Assembly: GCA_903813345.2 (NCBI GenBank)
Contig: CAIIXF020000009.1
Coordinates: 22,655,759-22,719,758 of the forward strand
Reading direction: 5' to 3'
Origin: Owenia fusiformis
Taxonomy: Eukaryota > Annelida > Polychaeta > Sabellida > Oweniidae
DNA length: 64,000 bases
A program made the translations under genes and the position numbers. Shown in pieces: positions 23,421-36,100 of the stretch. Under the pieces are notes generated by a model that ran no database searches, had not been told where the DNA came from, and saw nothing but the letters and a program-made list of their open reading frames with translations. Position 1 is the first letter of the stretch, and every line of letters begins with the position of its first letter.

Positions 23421-24009
23421 TGACATCACTTTGACTGAATTTTTTAGTTTCAGATGACGTAAATTAGATTATTTCTACTCTTTTGAAAAGAGCAATATAA
23501 AAAACATTGGCTCCAGCCGTGTATTCAAAAAAGACATGTATTCAAAATCGAAATTTAAGGCGACAACTTTGGTCGGTCTTTTACACATTTTCCTCAAACC
23601 CTTATTTGGGGCTACCCAGTGTGTAAAACACCGACGACCTGTCCGTCGGTGATCGGTAGGTCACTCAGTCTTTTTCGTAGACCCAGGGGAAACAGAAAGC
23701 TCAATACAATTCTTTTCCCTTGGCATATGATCAAATGTTTACCTGAACTTAAAAATTATAAGAAATTAAGTACAAATTGAATATTCATACATGTATATTA
23801 GGCCGAGTTCAGCGTCCATTTTCCTATCCTTGCAGCAAGGCCTATATACTGTAGTATTTATAAATAATTTGCATCTAAGACTTTAAAGAAGGATGGTGTC
23901 ATTTTGCCAGATCCAGGATCTAACAAGAGTGGGGAGTGCCAGATCCAGAATCCAACAAGAGTGGGAGGGGGAGATTTCAAATCAGAAAAATGTTGTGCCG
24001 GCCCTTCAA

Positions 24010-24381
24010 TTAAAGGTGCTACAAATAGTGCAGGGGGGCCATTCAATGATCATCGACAAGTGTCAAAATATATTTAGGTTTGGATATTTCATCAAGACTA
24101 ACATATATTTTCATTATCTACAAAGAAACCCTCTGGATGAACATTATTTCAGCTGATATTCCTCTTGAAACATGGTGGATCTCAAAAATCTATAAGTGGG
24201 ACTCCCTTTATAGAAGCTTTGAATTGAATTTACACTTCTTAATGCTGAAATTGATAGTTTATACATACATTTTATGAAAATAGGTATGTCAAAGAGGGTA
24301 TTAAGCCAAATATTGACCTGATAGCTCAGAAAAAATAAAAAAATTCGAATTTTATCTCTACAGTCCTTATTGCCCCTTTAA
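24010..24381 (+). mobile_element. TTAA-flanked MITE family M1, copy 1
   Basis: About 372 bp. The ends read TTAAAGGTGCTACAAA and TTATTGCCCCTTTAA, inverted repeats of about 14 bp next to TTAA. The interior, including TATAAGTGGGACTCCCT and CTGATAGCTCAGAAAAA, is shared with copies at 27923 and 33567. It codes for nothing. Confidence 0.8.
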
Positions 24382-25184
24382 ATCCCAAAATTGGGCCCAC
24401 ATTTTGAAAATCATGGCTAGGAAAGTCCAAGTAATGCCCAAAAAGGCCCACTAATTGAGGCCCTATTTAATTTTTGGGCTCAAATCTTTTTTGGGGCCCA
24501 CCCATGGGGGGACACTACAGGTCAGTGTTTTAGACGCTGACGAAGTCCCGCGTGACAAGTGCAAACATAGCCATAACTTATCATGTTACTTTTATCATTC
24601 GTTTGGCTTCTAAAAAGTAAAAAGAGGAAAACAGTTTTAGAGATTTTAAAATATTGGCTTGTGAACGTCCAGGCTCCAATCCTGGTATTGGGAGTTCTAG
24701 AAATGAATGATCCGTCCCCGATTATTTCGCTGTAGCGAATTATGGAAATATATCAGATCTATTAGATGTTCTTATACCAAAAATAAAAATGATTCATTGA
24801 GTTTTTACTACTATTTATAGTGATTTTCTGCATTATTCTAGGCAGTTCACCAGTCTTTCAGCTGCACAAGGTTTGTTTATGAATTAATATTGTACAGCTT
24901 ATTTATATTTAACACGTATTTCTTTAAATATACATTTAAAAGTAATTTACTAATTATTATTTCTGGTAAAGTTTTATTTTTATTCTGGGAAGCGGTTCAT
25001 ATGGTTAAATAACGAAATGATGTGATGTAACCACATATCTAGTTACCAGTATGTTCTATGTCATCTATCGGACTAAGTTGCATTGTGGAACTCAGCCAAA
25101 CATGAGAATGATTCAATGAAGGCAACAACATATCAATATTGATCTTAGCCGAATTCTTTGAAATTTAGGTCGTCCATTTTGCAA

Positions 25185-25426
25185 GTCACTGAACAGAATC
25201 TTTTGAATTTTTCAGAAAATGTGACTAATATATTGCTCTAAATGATACAATCTTTGAAAATATGATATCATTAGTTGAAAAAGAAAAAATGGAATTGCGA
25301 TCTATTTTCCTTTTTATGACCGCCATTTTTGTTTCAGACAATTTTCAAAAATTTCAAAGTTTGTATTATTTAGAGCAATATGTTGAGCACATTTTCTGAA
25401 AAATTCAAAAGATTCTGTTCCGTGAC
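25185..25426. repeat. Palindromic element (hairpin), about 240 bp
   Basis: The left arm GAACAGAATCTTTTGAATTT pairs with AAATTCAAAAGATTCTGTTC on the right; the arms extend through TTGCTCTAAATGATACAA. Probably a small MITE. Confidence 0.75.
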
Positions 25427-25474
25427 CTTTCCTATGCTCCTACTTTTAACTATTTTTCAGTGACCTTTTCAGAG

Positions 25475-26100
25475 GGCTGAAAAAGTTATTTCATCATGTT
25501 TAGGGTCATTCCGATCATGGCTGTTGTGATCCTGGTCATGTTAATGATATGTGGAACTAGTTAAAGTGACTGGAGGTCAAAACGGAACTCTCATATTTTG
25601 GTTCAAAAATGTTTGAAATCAAGCATATGGTTTTATCACTTCCTGTTTTGTCATTTCCTGTTAAGTATCATGAGACCTTAATATCTGGTCAGTTAAGGTC
25701 TCGGGGGTAGTTATCAGAAATTTACCCCAAACAGGAAATGAAAAAAATAACCATACCTTAACCTTGTTATTTTACATCAAGATACAGAAATGAGTAAGGA
25801 ATACGCTAACATTGATTTAAACATCACAACGATGTGTTGTATTCAGAAACTAACTGGTGAAAATTTGAACAAACGAAGGTGGTAAACAAGACATGTAATT
25901 ATGGACTGAAAAAGTTATTTCTTCATGTTTAGGGTCATTCTGACCATGGACATTGTGATCCTGGTCATGTAAATGATATGTGGAACTATTTGAATTGACT
26001 GGAGGTTAAAACAGAACTCTGTTATCTTTGTTCAAAAAATGTCAAAAAATGTAACATTTTTTGTCACTTCCTGTTTTGTCATTTCCTGTTAAGTACCACT
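25475..26100 (+). repeat. Spaced direct repeat, two copies about 200 bp each
   Basis: Copies at about 25475-25680 and 25900-26100 share GAAAAAGTTATTTC, TGTGATCCTGGTCATGT, ATGATATGTGGAACTA and TTCCTGTTTTGTCATTTCCT. They are separated by about 220 bp of unrelated sequence. Confidence 0.75.
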
Positions 26101-26240
26101 GCACCTTAATATGTTTCATTGCTGTGTGAATGAAATAGCAATACTACTGTAGTAATGGGAACAGCAGGGAAACATATCAACACAAAATATTTTTCAAAAA
26201 TGTATGGAAAACAAAGTTGCTCCGCAGAACGCACATACAG

Positions 26241-26254
26241 GTTGCTACGGCAAC
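26241..26254. promoter_or_regulatory. X-box-like palindrome upstream of GGPS1
   Basis: GTTGCTACGGCAAC closely resembles the RFX X-box consensus. It lies about 860 bp upstream of the GGPS1 start codon. Motif match only. Confidence 0.35.
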
Positions 26255-26624
26255 CATACATGAAATATTTTTGTGTCAAGTAATATTAGCAAAATGAAGC
26301 TTACATATAGATCTTCAATTTGTGTGAATTCCATATTGTTTCCTCATTTAAGAAAAAATGTTAGAGTAAAATTATCATTACTTATGGAACACCATATACA
26401 TGTATTGTGAAAACTGTTCAGATTAGACAGGTTAATTTTTCAAAGATGAGTGTTGTGTTCACCGTTCGAATAAGGAGGTGTTCATATTTCAAGGTTTTTA
26501 TTAACATGGGAGTCAATGGGAGGAAATTATGGTACCAGAAAAAAGTGTTCAGATTGGCAAATGTTCGGATTAGCCAGGTGTTTGGATATACAGGTTTCAC
26601 TGGACATTGAGGTTTTTAACAAAA

Positions 26625-26735
26625 AGTGGTGACATTTTGTTATGGTCTCCATTTTTTGTGAGTCGATCGGTGGTCGGCGGTTGGCATCTGTAACAAATGG
26701 TGGTGACATTTTGCATGTTAATGCCTTGTTGCTAT
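26625..26735 (+). repeat. Dispersed repeat family R1, upstream of GGPS1
   Basis: Begins GTGGTGACATTTTGTTATGG, passes GGTCGGCGGTTGGCATCTGT and ends TGCATGTTAATGCCTTGT. Same direction as GGPS1. Confidence 0.8.
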
Positions 26736-27101
26736 GTGGAATCATGATACAAATAATGCTAGTCTAGACAAACATGCATGCTATTATATTATGTACAATT
26801 GGGATTACTCTACAGCTTATAGCTTAAATTATCTTGTAATGCAGGTGGTTAGATCATGACATCACTCATATATACATCAACCCAAAGAACAAGTATCTTA
26901 GTATACATTTCATTTGATGAATTTCAGCAGTGATGAATTTCAATGAGGTAGGAAGCAAATTTTCTTTAATTTTCAGTGTGTGTAGTTGCAAGATGGCAGA
27001 ATATGTGATGTGGAAAATATCCATGTTTTCTTCATGTCACTCATTGTCTTACTAAATGGAATGCCAATTGAATCATTTTATTTCAGTTTTCCAAGTGGAA
27101 G

Positions 27102-30100
27102 ATGGCACAAAATGGGTTCAACTCTGACATTAATAAACACAAAAACAATCTCGATGTTGGCACAGATAAAGAAAAGGTACGTGTACACTTAGACTAGTCT
27201 TATAGATGAATTTCATTGTACCCTAAGTTGAAATTCACAAATATCACAAATAACCCTAAAACATTTTTAATTCACAATTAGATACTATCTTACAAAATCA
27301 ACAGACTGACATTATCCAAATTTTTGATATAGTTACTATTATATTTTCTCCCCATTTTCAATTTGAGGAACTGCTATCTTAAAGGAATATTCCTTGCCAA
27401 ACCATCTCTCTCCTCATATGGTCAAATTTGATCACTTAGAAATGTGATGCTCAATTCCAGTAAGCTGCCATCTTTTAAAATTTCACACAGGAAGTGATGT
27501 TATCGACTCTCAACTTTGCATATAGCATTAGGTGAGGAGCTATTAAGAATTACAAAACCAGCTAAATATTCTTTTTCAACTTTGTATCTTATTTAATCCT
27601 TCTGAAAATCTCTTCTTTTATTCTAAGTTGACAAGCCCTGAAAATATTTTTGCACAGAAAGTAATGATCACTTGTCTAGAAGTGATTTTGTGCTTCTTTC
27701 CTATACTGTTATGGGCAAGGTTATAGAAGTTGAGAGTTGATTACATCACTTCCTGCAAGAAATCTTAAAAGATGGCAGCTCACTGGAAATAAGCACTAGA
27801 TTTTTAAATGATCAATATTGACCATATTAAAACATTTTCCCATGTTTTGCTAAATATGGAAACTATATATATGATTATAGCTACCATATCAAGAGAGAAA
27901 GGGTCTGGCAAGGAATATTCCTTTAAAGGTGCAACAATTAGCACAGGGGGGCCATTCAACGATCATCGACAAGTGTCAAAATATATTTCAGTTTGGATAT
28001 TTCATCAAGACTAACATATATTTTTATTATCTACAAAGAACCCCCCTGGATGAACATTATTTCAGCTGATATTCCTCTTGAAACGTGGTGAATCTTAAAA
28101 ATCTATAAGTGGGACTCCCTTTATAGAAGCTTTGAACTGAATTTACACTTCTTAATGCTGGAATTGAGTGTTTATCCAATTACATTTTAAGAAAATAGGT
28201 ATGTCTAAGAAGATGTTAAGCCAAATATTGACCTGATAGCTCAGAAAAATAAAAAATTTCGAATTTTCTCTCTACAGTCCTTGTTGCCCCTTTAAAGTTT
28301 GGTGTATATTTTGCAAGAGGTAGATAATGCTACTGCCTTGATATTTCTATCATGAATTTTTGCAAAATGAGTGAGTTGGTAAATCTGTTCTTTGGTATAT
28401 GCTACTCCGGGAAGTTGCTGTTTTAGTTGATTAACTTCTTAGTAGAAAGTATTGATGCATGCGATGCTCATCCATCTAAATTGAATTTGTGTCACAAAGA
28501 CATTTAAAAAGTCTCAGCAATTATGGAATGCTTTTTCGAGATGTTGCATTGTCACTAATGATTTCATATTCCTTGACTATATATACATATATTGTATATG
28601 TATTTTTTAGGTATTACTAGAGCCATTCCATTACATATCCCAGATTCCTGGTAAACAGATACGCACAAAGCTTTCAAAGGTAAGAACATTGATATCTTAA
28701 ATTGGTGAAGGTGATCACTGTGTGAGACCCTTCAAAATGTTCATTATTTTACCATACATAACTATACATTTCAGAAAATAAAAATTTATATTCTCACATG
28801 GAAATCCATCCTCCAAATGCAGGGCTCCGAACATCCACTATGTTCCTTTCTTCTTCCAGGAGAATGAGGTACGAGTTCTCGAGGCCTGTGTCCAGAGGAT
28901 GATGGAAATCTGATTTGTACATATTACCTACTGATGAGAATTTTGGAAAACAAGCCAAAAAATATTGGAAGAACTGTTTAAGAATAATTGAATGCAATTT
29001 TATTTTTCAGGCATTCAACTATTGGTTAAAAATTCCCGATGATAAACTTCTTGCCATTGCTGAAGTAACACAGATGTTACATAATGCTAGTCTATTGTAA
29101 GTTACAAAAATAATATGCTAATCGAAGTAATAAAGATAATTCACGATGCTAGTCTACTAAGTTATACAGATATTAGAGAGATTTCACAACTCGCTTATAG
29201 CATATTTATTATTCCTATACTTGTATAATGTAAAACCTAGGAAGCGTTTGGTTACGTTATCCTTTATTGTGCAGCTCTTTACATCCATAAATGTGATATT
29301 CTTACCTATGGATGACATATGCGCAATAAATGATGACGTAATCAAATGCTTCATAAGTTATAAGCTATACAGGACTAATAAAGATGCTATAAGTGAGTTG
29401 CGAAATCTCTCTTTTATATGATGCTAGTCTGTTTAAGTCACATGGATTTTACACAATGCTAGCAGCCTTGTAGCCAGCTTTTCCCCAGCGGGTGCAGGGG
29501 CATAGCCAGTTTTGAGTCAGGGGGGTGCGATCGCCAAAAAAATTTCCATGGTGTATTTAAAATTTAACAATTTTGGTGCAAAATCACTTGAAAAGTGCCA
29601 AAAATTGGGAAAATGCATGATTTTGAAATGATCTTTGAATCCCCAAAAGCCTCCTGGCTACTGGCCTGGGGATCATTAACAGACACTTCGTAAAATAATG
29701 AATTCGTAATCGTAAATCAATTATTGTAATTATGGATATAATTTCGGCACATTAGAGAACAATGTCACACAGATATACATTCTTATACAATCACTGGTAT
29801 TATTTTCAGGATTGATGATATTGAAGACAATTCAGTTCTTAGAAGGGGTATTCCAGGTAAGATATTTTGATTTATTATATCACTGTCATATTTCTCACTC
29901 TCTGATTGGTCCATGTCCTACATGTGACTAAAGAATAACAAGCATTATTATATCACTATCTAGCTAGCGACAGTATGATTGGTCAAAACCGGGTCACATG
30001 TCGTGGGATATCTGGGGATATTCAATGGCAATGCTAATCAGATAAGACAACTGTGAGATATTGAACAAATATTTCACTCTATTGAGGTGAATACCTGTAC

Positions 30101-33100
30101 ATCTTTCACAAGTGATATTCCACGAAGCCCGAAGGGCAAGTGGAATATCACCTTGTGAAAGTGCTACAGGTATTCACCGAAAATAGAGTGAAATATTTGT
30201 TTTATTATATCACTGTCTAGCTAAACATCCCTAATATTATTAAGTCATAGGTTAACATTGAAATACATATATTTCTACTCGGTTCGTATGCCATTTTGAC
30301 TTACACTGAACTAAATCATTTACACTGAACGAAAACAAATTCTTTGAAAATTCCCGGGAGCGTGGGATATCGCTAGATATCTCACGGTTGTCTTATCTGA
30401 TTAGCATTGCCATTGAATATCGCCAGATATCCCACGACATGTGACCCGGTTTTGACCAATCATACTGTCGCTAGCTAGATAGTGATATAATAACTAGCGT
30501 TATTATATCACTATCTAGCTAGCGACAGTATGATTGGTCAAAACCGGGTCACATGTCGTGGGCTATCTGGCGATATTCAATGGCAATGCTAATCAGATAA
30601 GACAACCGTGAGATATCTAGCGATATCCCATGATCCCGGGAATTTTCAAAGAATTTGTTTTCGTTCAGTATTAATAATTTAGTTCAGTGTAAGTCAAAAT
30701 GGCAGACGAACCGAGTAGATTCAATGTATTTCAATGTTAACCTATGACTTAATAATATTAGGGATGTTTAGCTAGACAGTGATATAATAAAACAAATATT
30801 TCACTCTATTTTCGGTGAATACCTGTAGCACTTTCACGAGGTGATATTCCACTTGCCCTTTGGGCTTCATGGAATATCACTAGTGAAAGATGTACAGGTA
30901 TTCACCTCAATAGAGTGAAATATTTGTTCAATATCCGACGCTCCCGGGAATTTTCATAGAATTTGTTTTCGTTCAGTGTAAATAATTTAGTTCAGTGTAA
31001 GTCAAAATGGCAGACGAACCGAGTAGATTCAATGTATTTCAATGTTAACCTATGACTTAATAATATTAGGGATGTTTAGCTAGACAGTGATATAATAAAA
31101 CAAATATTTCACTCTATTTTCGGTGAATACCTGTAGCACTTTCACGAGGTGATATTCCACTAGCGTTATTATATCACTATCTAGCTAGCGACAGTATGAT
31201 TGGTCAAAACCGGGTCACATGTCGTGGGCTATCTGGCGATATTCAATGGCAATGCTAATCAGATAAGACAACCGTGAGATATCTAGCGATATCCCACGAT
31301 CCCGGGAATTTTCAAAGAATTTGTTTTCGTTCAGTGTAAATAATTTAGTTCAGTGTAAGTCAAAATGGCAGACGAACCGAGTAGATTCAATGTATTTCAA
31401 TGTTAACCTATGACTTAATAATATTAGGGATGTTTAGCTAGACAGTGATATAATAAAACAAATATTTCACTCTATTTTCGGTGAATACCTGTAGCACTTT
31501 CACGAGGTGATATTCCACTTGCCCTTTGGGCTTCGTGGAATATCACTAGTGAAAGATGTACAGGTATTCACCTCAATAGAGTGAAATATTTGTTCAATAT
31601 CCGACGCTCCCGGGAATTTTCATCGAATTTGTTTTCGTTCAGTGTAAATAATTTAGTTCAGTGTAAGTCAAAATGGCAGACGAACCGAGTAGATTCAATA
31701 TATTTCAATGTTAACCTATGACTTAATAATATTAGGGATGTTTAGCTAGACAGTGATATAATAAAACAAATATTTCACTCTATTTTCGGTGAATACCTGT
31801 AGCACTTTCACAAGGTGATATTCCACTTCCCCTTCGGGCTTCGTGGAATATCACTTGTGAAAGATGTACAGGTATTTACCTCAATAGAGTGAAATATTTG
31901 TTCAATATCACGTGACTTCCTGTGAATATCAGATGATATTCACCGGTCCGACTTAGTCCAGTGTAATTTTTTAATTCTATAATACCTGGTAGTACATTGT
32001 TATGATTATGATTAATTAGACATTAATAGTCTGTTACTCCATTAATGTGAGTGAGGAATATAACACTGAATAATAAAACAAAAATTTAATTCTATTTTCG
32101 GTGAATACCTGTGACACTTTCATTTTCACTTTGTGGAATACCACTTGTGAAAGATGCACAGGTATTCACCTCAATAGAATTAGATATTTGTATAATATCC
32201 AATGATTGTTAAATCCCTAGCAATCTGATAAGCCCAGGTGAGGTAAATATATTCTGATTGTATTTTCGCGATCACTTCCTGTGTGAAATAAAGATGGCAG
32301 CCAACTGGAAATCATTAGCACTGCATTTTTCACACATATGATGGCAATTTATTTTTCACATGGTATTTGCTATACATATCTCAAGTTAATAAAGTGTTCA
32401 CTGGTTCATGATAGATAACTTCCATAGATTACATGTCCATATGATGTCATATGATGTCTCCAACTTTGGCGATTGGTGTCTGGCATACATTGTCTGTAAC
32501 AATTTCTTAAATCTGATTTAAGATTTGAACTCACAATATTGTGACGAACTAGGTGGTGGCATTTTCTTGTTGTATATGAATATACTTGCAAATTCAAAAT
32601 TTGCTCATAAGTAGGTTGCAGCTAAGCTTGATAGACAATTTTGTTTTTTTGATCAGATTTTGTGAAAGATCACTTTATATCATAAAGTTGTTTCATGCAA
32701 TTAAATCTTATTCTGCTTATTTTAAAACCAGTGTGATATATCAGTTTCTATATACAGCAGATAGACAGGTAGATGGTGTTTTTGTCTGGCCAGAAACACT
32801 AAAGTCAGTTCAACCTTGATTTATTACTTTTTTTCCAAATGGATTGTTTTAAACCTCCTTATAAATCAATTTCAGAAGGTTTTTATTTTACCAATAGAAG
32901 TGGTTACATATAGTCTTCAACTTTTTTTGTGAATGGTGTTCAGTATGGGGTCAGTAACAACATTCAGCATCTGTAACTTTGTTTGGCGATTGGCCTCTGT
33001 AATAATTGACAGGTGGTGTCATTTTTTATCTTAATGTCTTGTTTAACATAATGTTGATGTGAATTTTATTTAGCAATTTAACAAAAAGGTTGGCTCAGGA

Positions 33101-36100
33101 TTGTGACTGGTTTGCAACTAAACATTTTACTTAAATGCGTAAATATATTTTTATTTCTAAATAGATACATAAATATTTGTTACCGTCATATGAGTACTCT
33201 TACAAGTATAACATAAACAGAGCATAGATGACAATTAGAAATTATAGGCTGTAATGAAACATCTATGAGATTCTCTAGCCATTATTCAGACAGTAATTGA
33301 TATCAATATCAATGTCATTGTCTATTAATTGTGTAGCCTAGCTGCCTGTTTTCAGATTGTGATATTTCTGGATCTTTAAAATTCTGTTACTGGGCGTTCT
33401 TTAACCCACTTGGCAATATTAGGTAGAGCAGCTACATTGTCCACAACCTTTGCAAATTTTGGATATGATTTCCTTATTTCATTTTTAATCTCCTCTGGCA
33501 GAGCATCGAAGTAATTTAACAGAAGTAGGTCTGCCCATGTTACCTGAAAGAAGCATAAATATATAGTTAAAGGTGCAACAATTAGTGCAGGGGGTCATTC
33601 AACGATCATCGACCAGTGTCAAAATATATTTAAGTTTGGATATTTCATCAAGACTAACATGTATTTTCATTATCTACAAAGAAACCCCCTGGAGAAACAT
33701 TATTTCAGCTGATATTCCTCTTGAAACATGGTAGATCTTAAAAATCTATAAGTGGGACTCCCTCGATAGAAGCTTTGAACTAAATTTACACTTCTTAATG
33801 CTGAAATTGATAGTTTATACATACATTTTTAGAAAATATGTATCTCAAAGAAGATGTTAAGCCAAATATTGACCTGATAGCTCAGAAAAAAGAAAAAATT
33901 TCGAATTTTCTCTCAGCAGTCCTTGTTGCCTCTATAAATGGATATTGATGCAATAAAATCAATACAAATATTGAATAACAATTTCATTATATACAGGGTG
34001 TCTCAAAAATGTACCCAAAAGTATATCTACAGCACAGATAAACCAATCAATATTTTCAGACATTTTTTGCATGGTCATGTAGTGAAAACATGAAAGTTTT
34101 CTCCCCAATACACCATTTTTATTTCAGTCTTGCCTTTTTGATGCTTTAACCCTTTACCTTTTACACTACATATTCAATGTAACCTCATATTTTGATGACA
34201 GCCTATATCCTTACTGCTAAATTGTTCATCACATTTGATAATTGTTTTGGATTTGGATTTCTCTTTGGATGTTGCCCTTAAGTTGTTCTAGGTCTTTTTG
34301 CTTGGAATGAGTATTAAAACACTCCTTCAAATATCCCCATAGAAAGATGTTTGAGGATGACGATGGCAGAACAAACACAGAGAATTATACCCTTTGCATT
34401 TGTTCAACTTCACTTCTTAAAAGAGAGCTTCATCTGCAACCTTTCAATTTACAATAAATCTCTGGTCTCACCAAGCCAATGAGAATTCGTCGTCGAAAAC
34501 AAACTTTCTATACAGTATGGTCATTTTCTCTGACATCATCGCATAGTTAATGAGCACGCATTTAGCATGCGTTCCTTCCAGTTCGCTGATTGGTTGAGAA
34601 AAGGTCAGCGTGGTAGGTTTGAAATGATTTATGACCCAGGCACTTGTCGTTGGGGCAGAGCTGTTAAACTGTAATATAGTCTATATTAGGCAGAGGGTAG
34701 TTTATAACTAGACTCTGCATGCAGGGTAAGAGAATTAGGTCAACTATAGGCAAATGATTCAGGAGTTACCTTCCAGGCTAGCCTGGAGACCAAATGATAT
34801 CCAAATGAAAACACAGTGGTCTGAAATTGATTGAGCCCCTCTACACACAACAGAGTGATGAGTATTCTCATATTATGCTCAGTATATACTATAGTATGTA
34901 ATTATGTACTTACACTATTGCCTACAATCCAATCACCAGCAATGAGCTTGCTCATATTACTATGAAATGCAGGTCTCGTTTCTGTATTAAACTTTTCCTG
35001 AAGTACTGCCTGAAAAATTAAGGTTGAAGTCATTCTCTGGCAGTTATGAAAGGAAATACGATATTTATTTGAGACTAGTGGCATAATGACATGAATATGA
35101 AAACATATATAGTGGTTCTATTTGTCAGCTCTAGTACACAAGGGTGGCCCTTGAAATCAAGAGAGAGGGCCCCGAACATTTTTATGTGCTATCATCTGAT
35201 TGATTAGAGTTGATATCAGTTTTATGGCATTAGACAGTTCTATAACTTTTTGCGAATGACGATTCCTATTACATGTATATGGATAGTAATCATACCTTTT
35301 TAGCTTCATCTTTTTCAAAATGGGCTGTTATTTGCGCTCTAAATACTTCAGATACAGCTTCAACTGCAGATTCAGCAATTGCTTGATCAAAGCTTGTCTT
35401 TCCTTGCAGACCTGAAACCAGTAAATGTGCTTGACACTGCATTATTCTTTTTATAAAAGGGGTACCCTAGAATTTATAAATGAACCTATCCCCATATAAA
35501 TAGGTATATCTAGACTCAAGTGTTTTTGGTATGAAACCATAACCTTGACGTTTTTACATGTAAGAGCTGTCACATTTTAACATCAACATTACTTAGAGGC
35601 TATGTCACTATCATTGCATATATGCCCGAGGGTTTCAGTTATATATGGCCCGAGTTTGGGAGGGACATTGATCACTGAGAACCGAGGGCATATGTGCAAC
35701 TATAGTGACATAAACGATTTATAACATACCTATGATGATCTAGTCTGGTCAGAGAGTACCATTTTCTTATCTAATTGACTAGCAATGGTTCGGAAATGAT
35801 GATTTATTCCCATGTTTGCATCTTACGAATTTACAAGTCAGGGTGCGGGCTTTTCAAAAGTTATATTGGCCGGCTGTCTTGTGAACAGTTTACACTATAC
35901 ATCATCATAGGTATGTTATAAAGTCTATTAAAGTAGTATACCTTTCCTCTTTTAAAATCAACATCATACGAATTGTCTAAAGGTGATACAAGTAGTCGAA
36001 GATGGAAAGCCTTGCACCTCATCTCATTTTGACCCATATATAAAAAACGAGGCCTGTCCTCTTTACTTAAAATATTGACATTGTAAGAGATCTTTATATT

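Noticed and set aside
24650-24700. tRNA-like T-arm (CCAGG-CTCCAAT-CCTGG stem and loop)
   Set aside because: There is a 5-bp stem and 7-base loop, but no matching D-arm, anticodon arm or acceptor stem could be found around it; at best a decayed SINE head.
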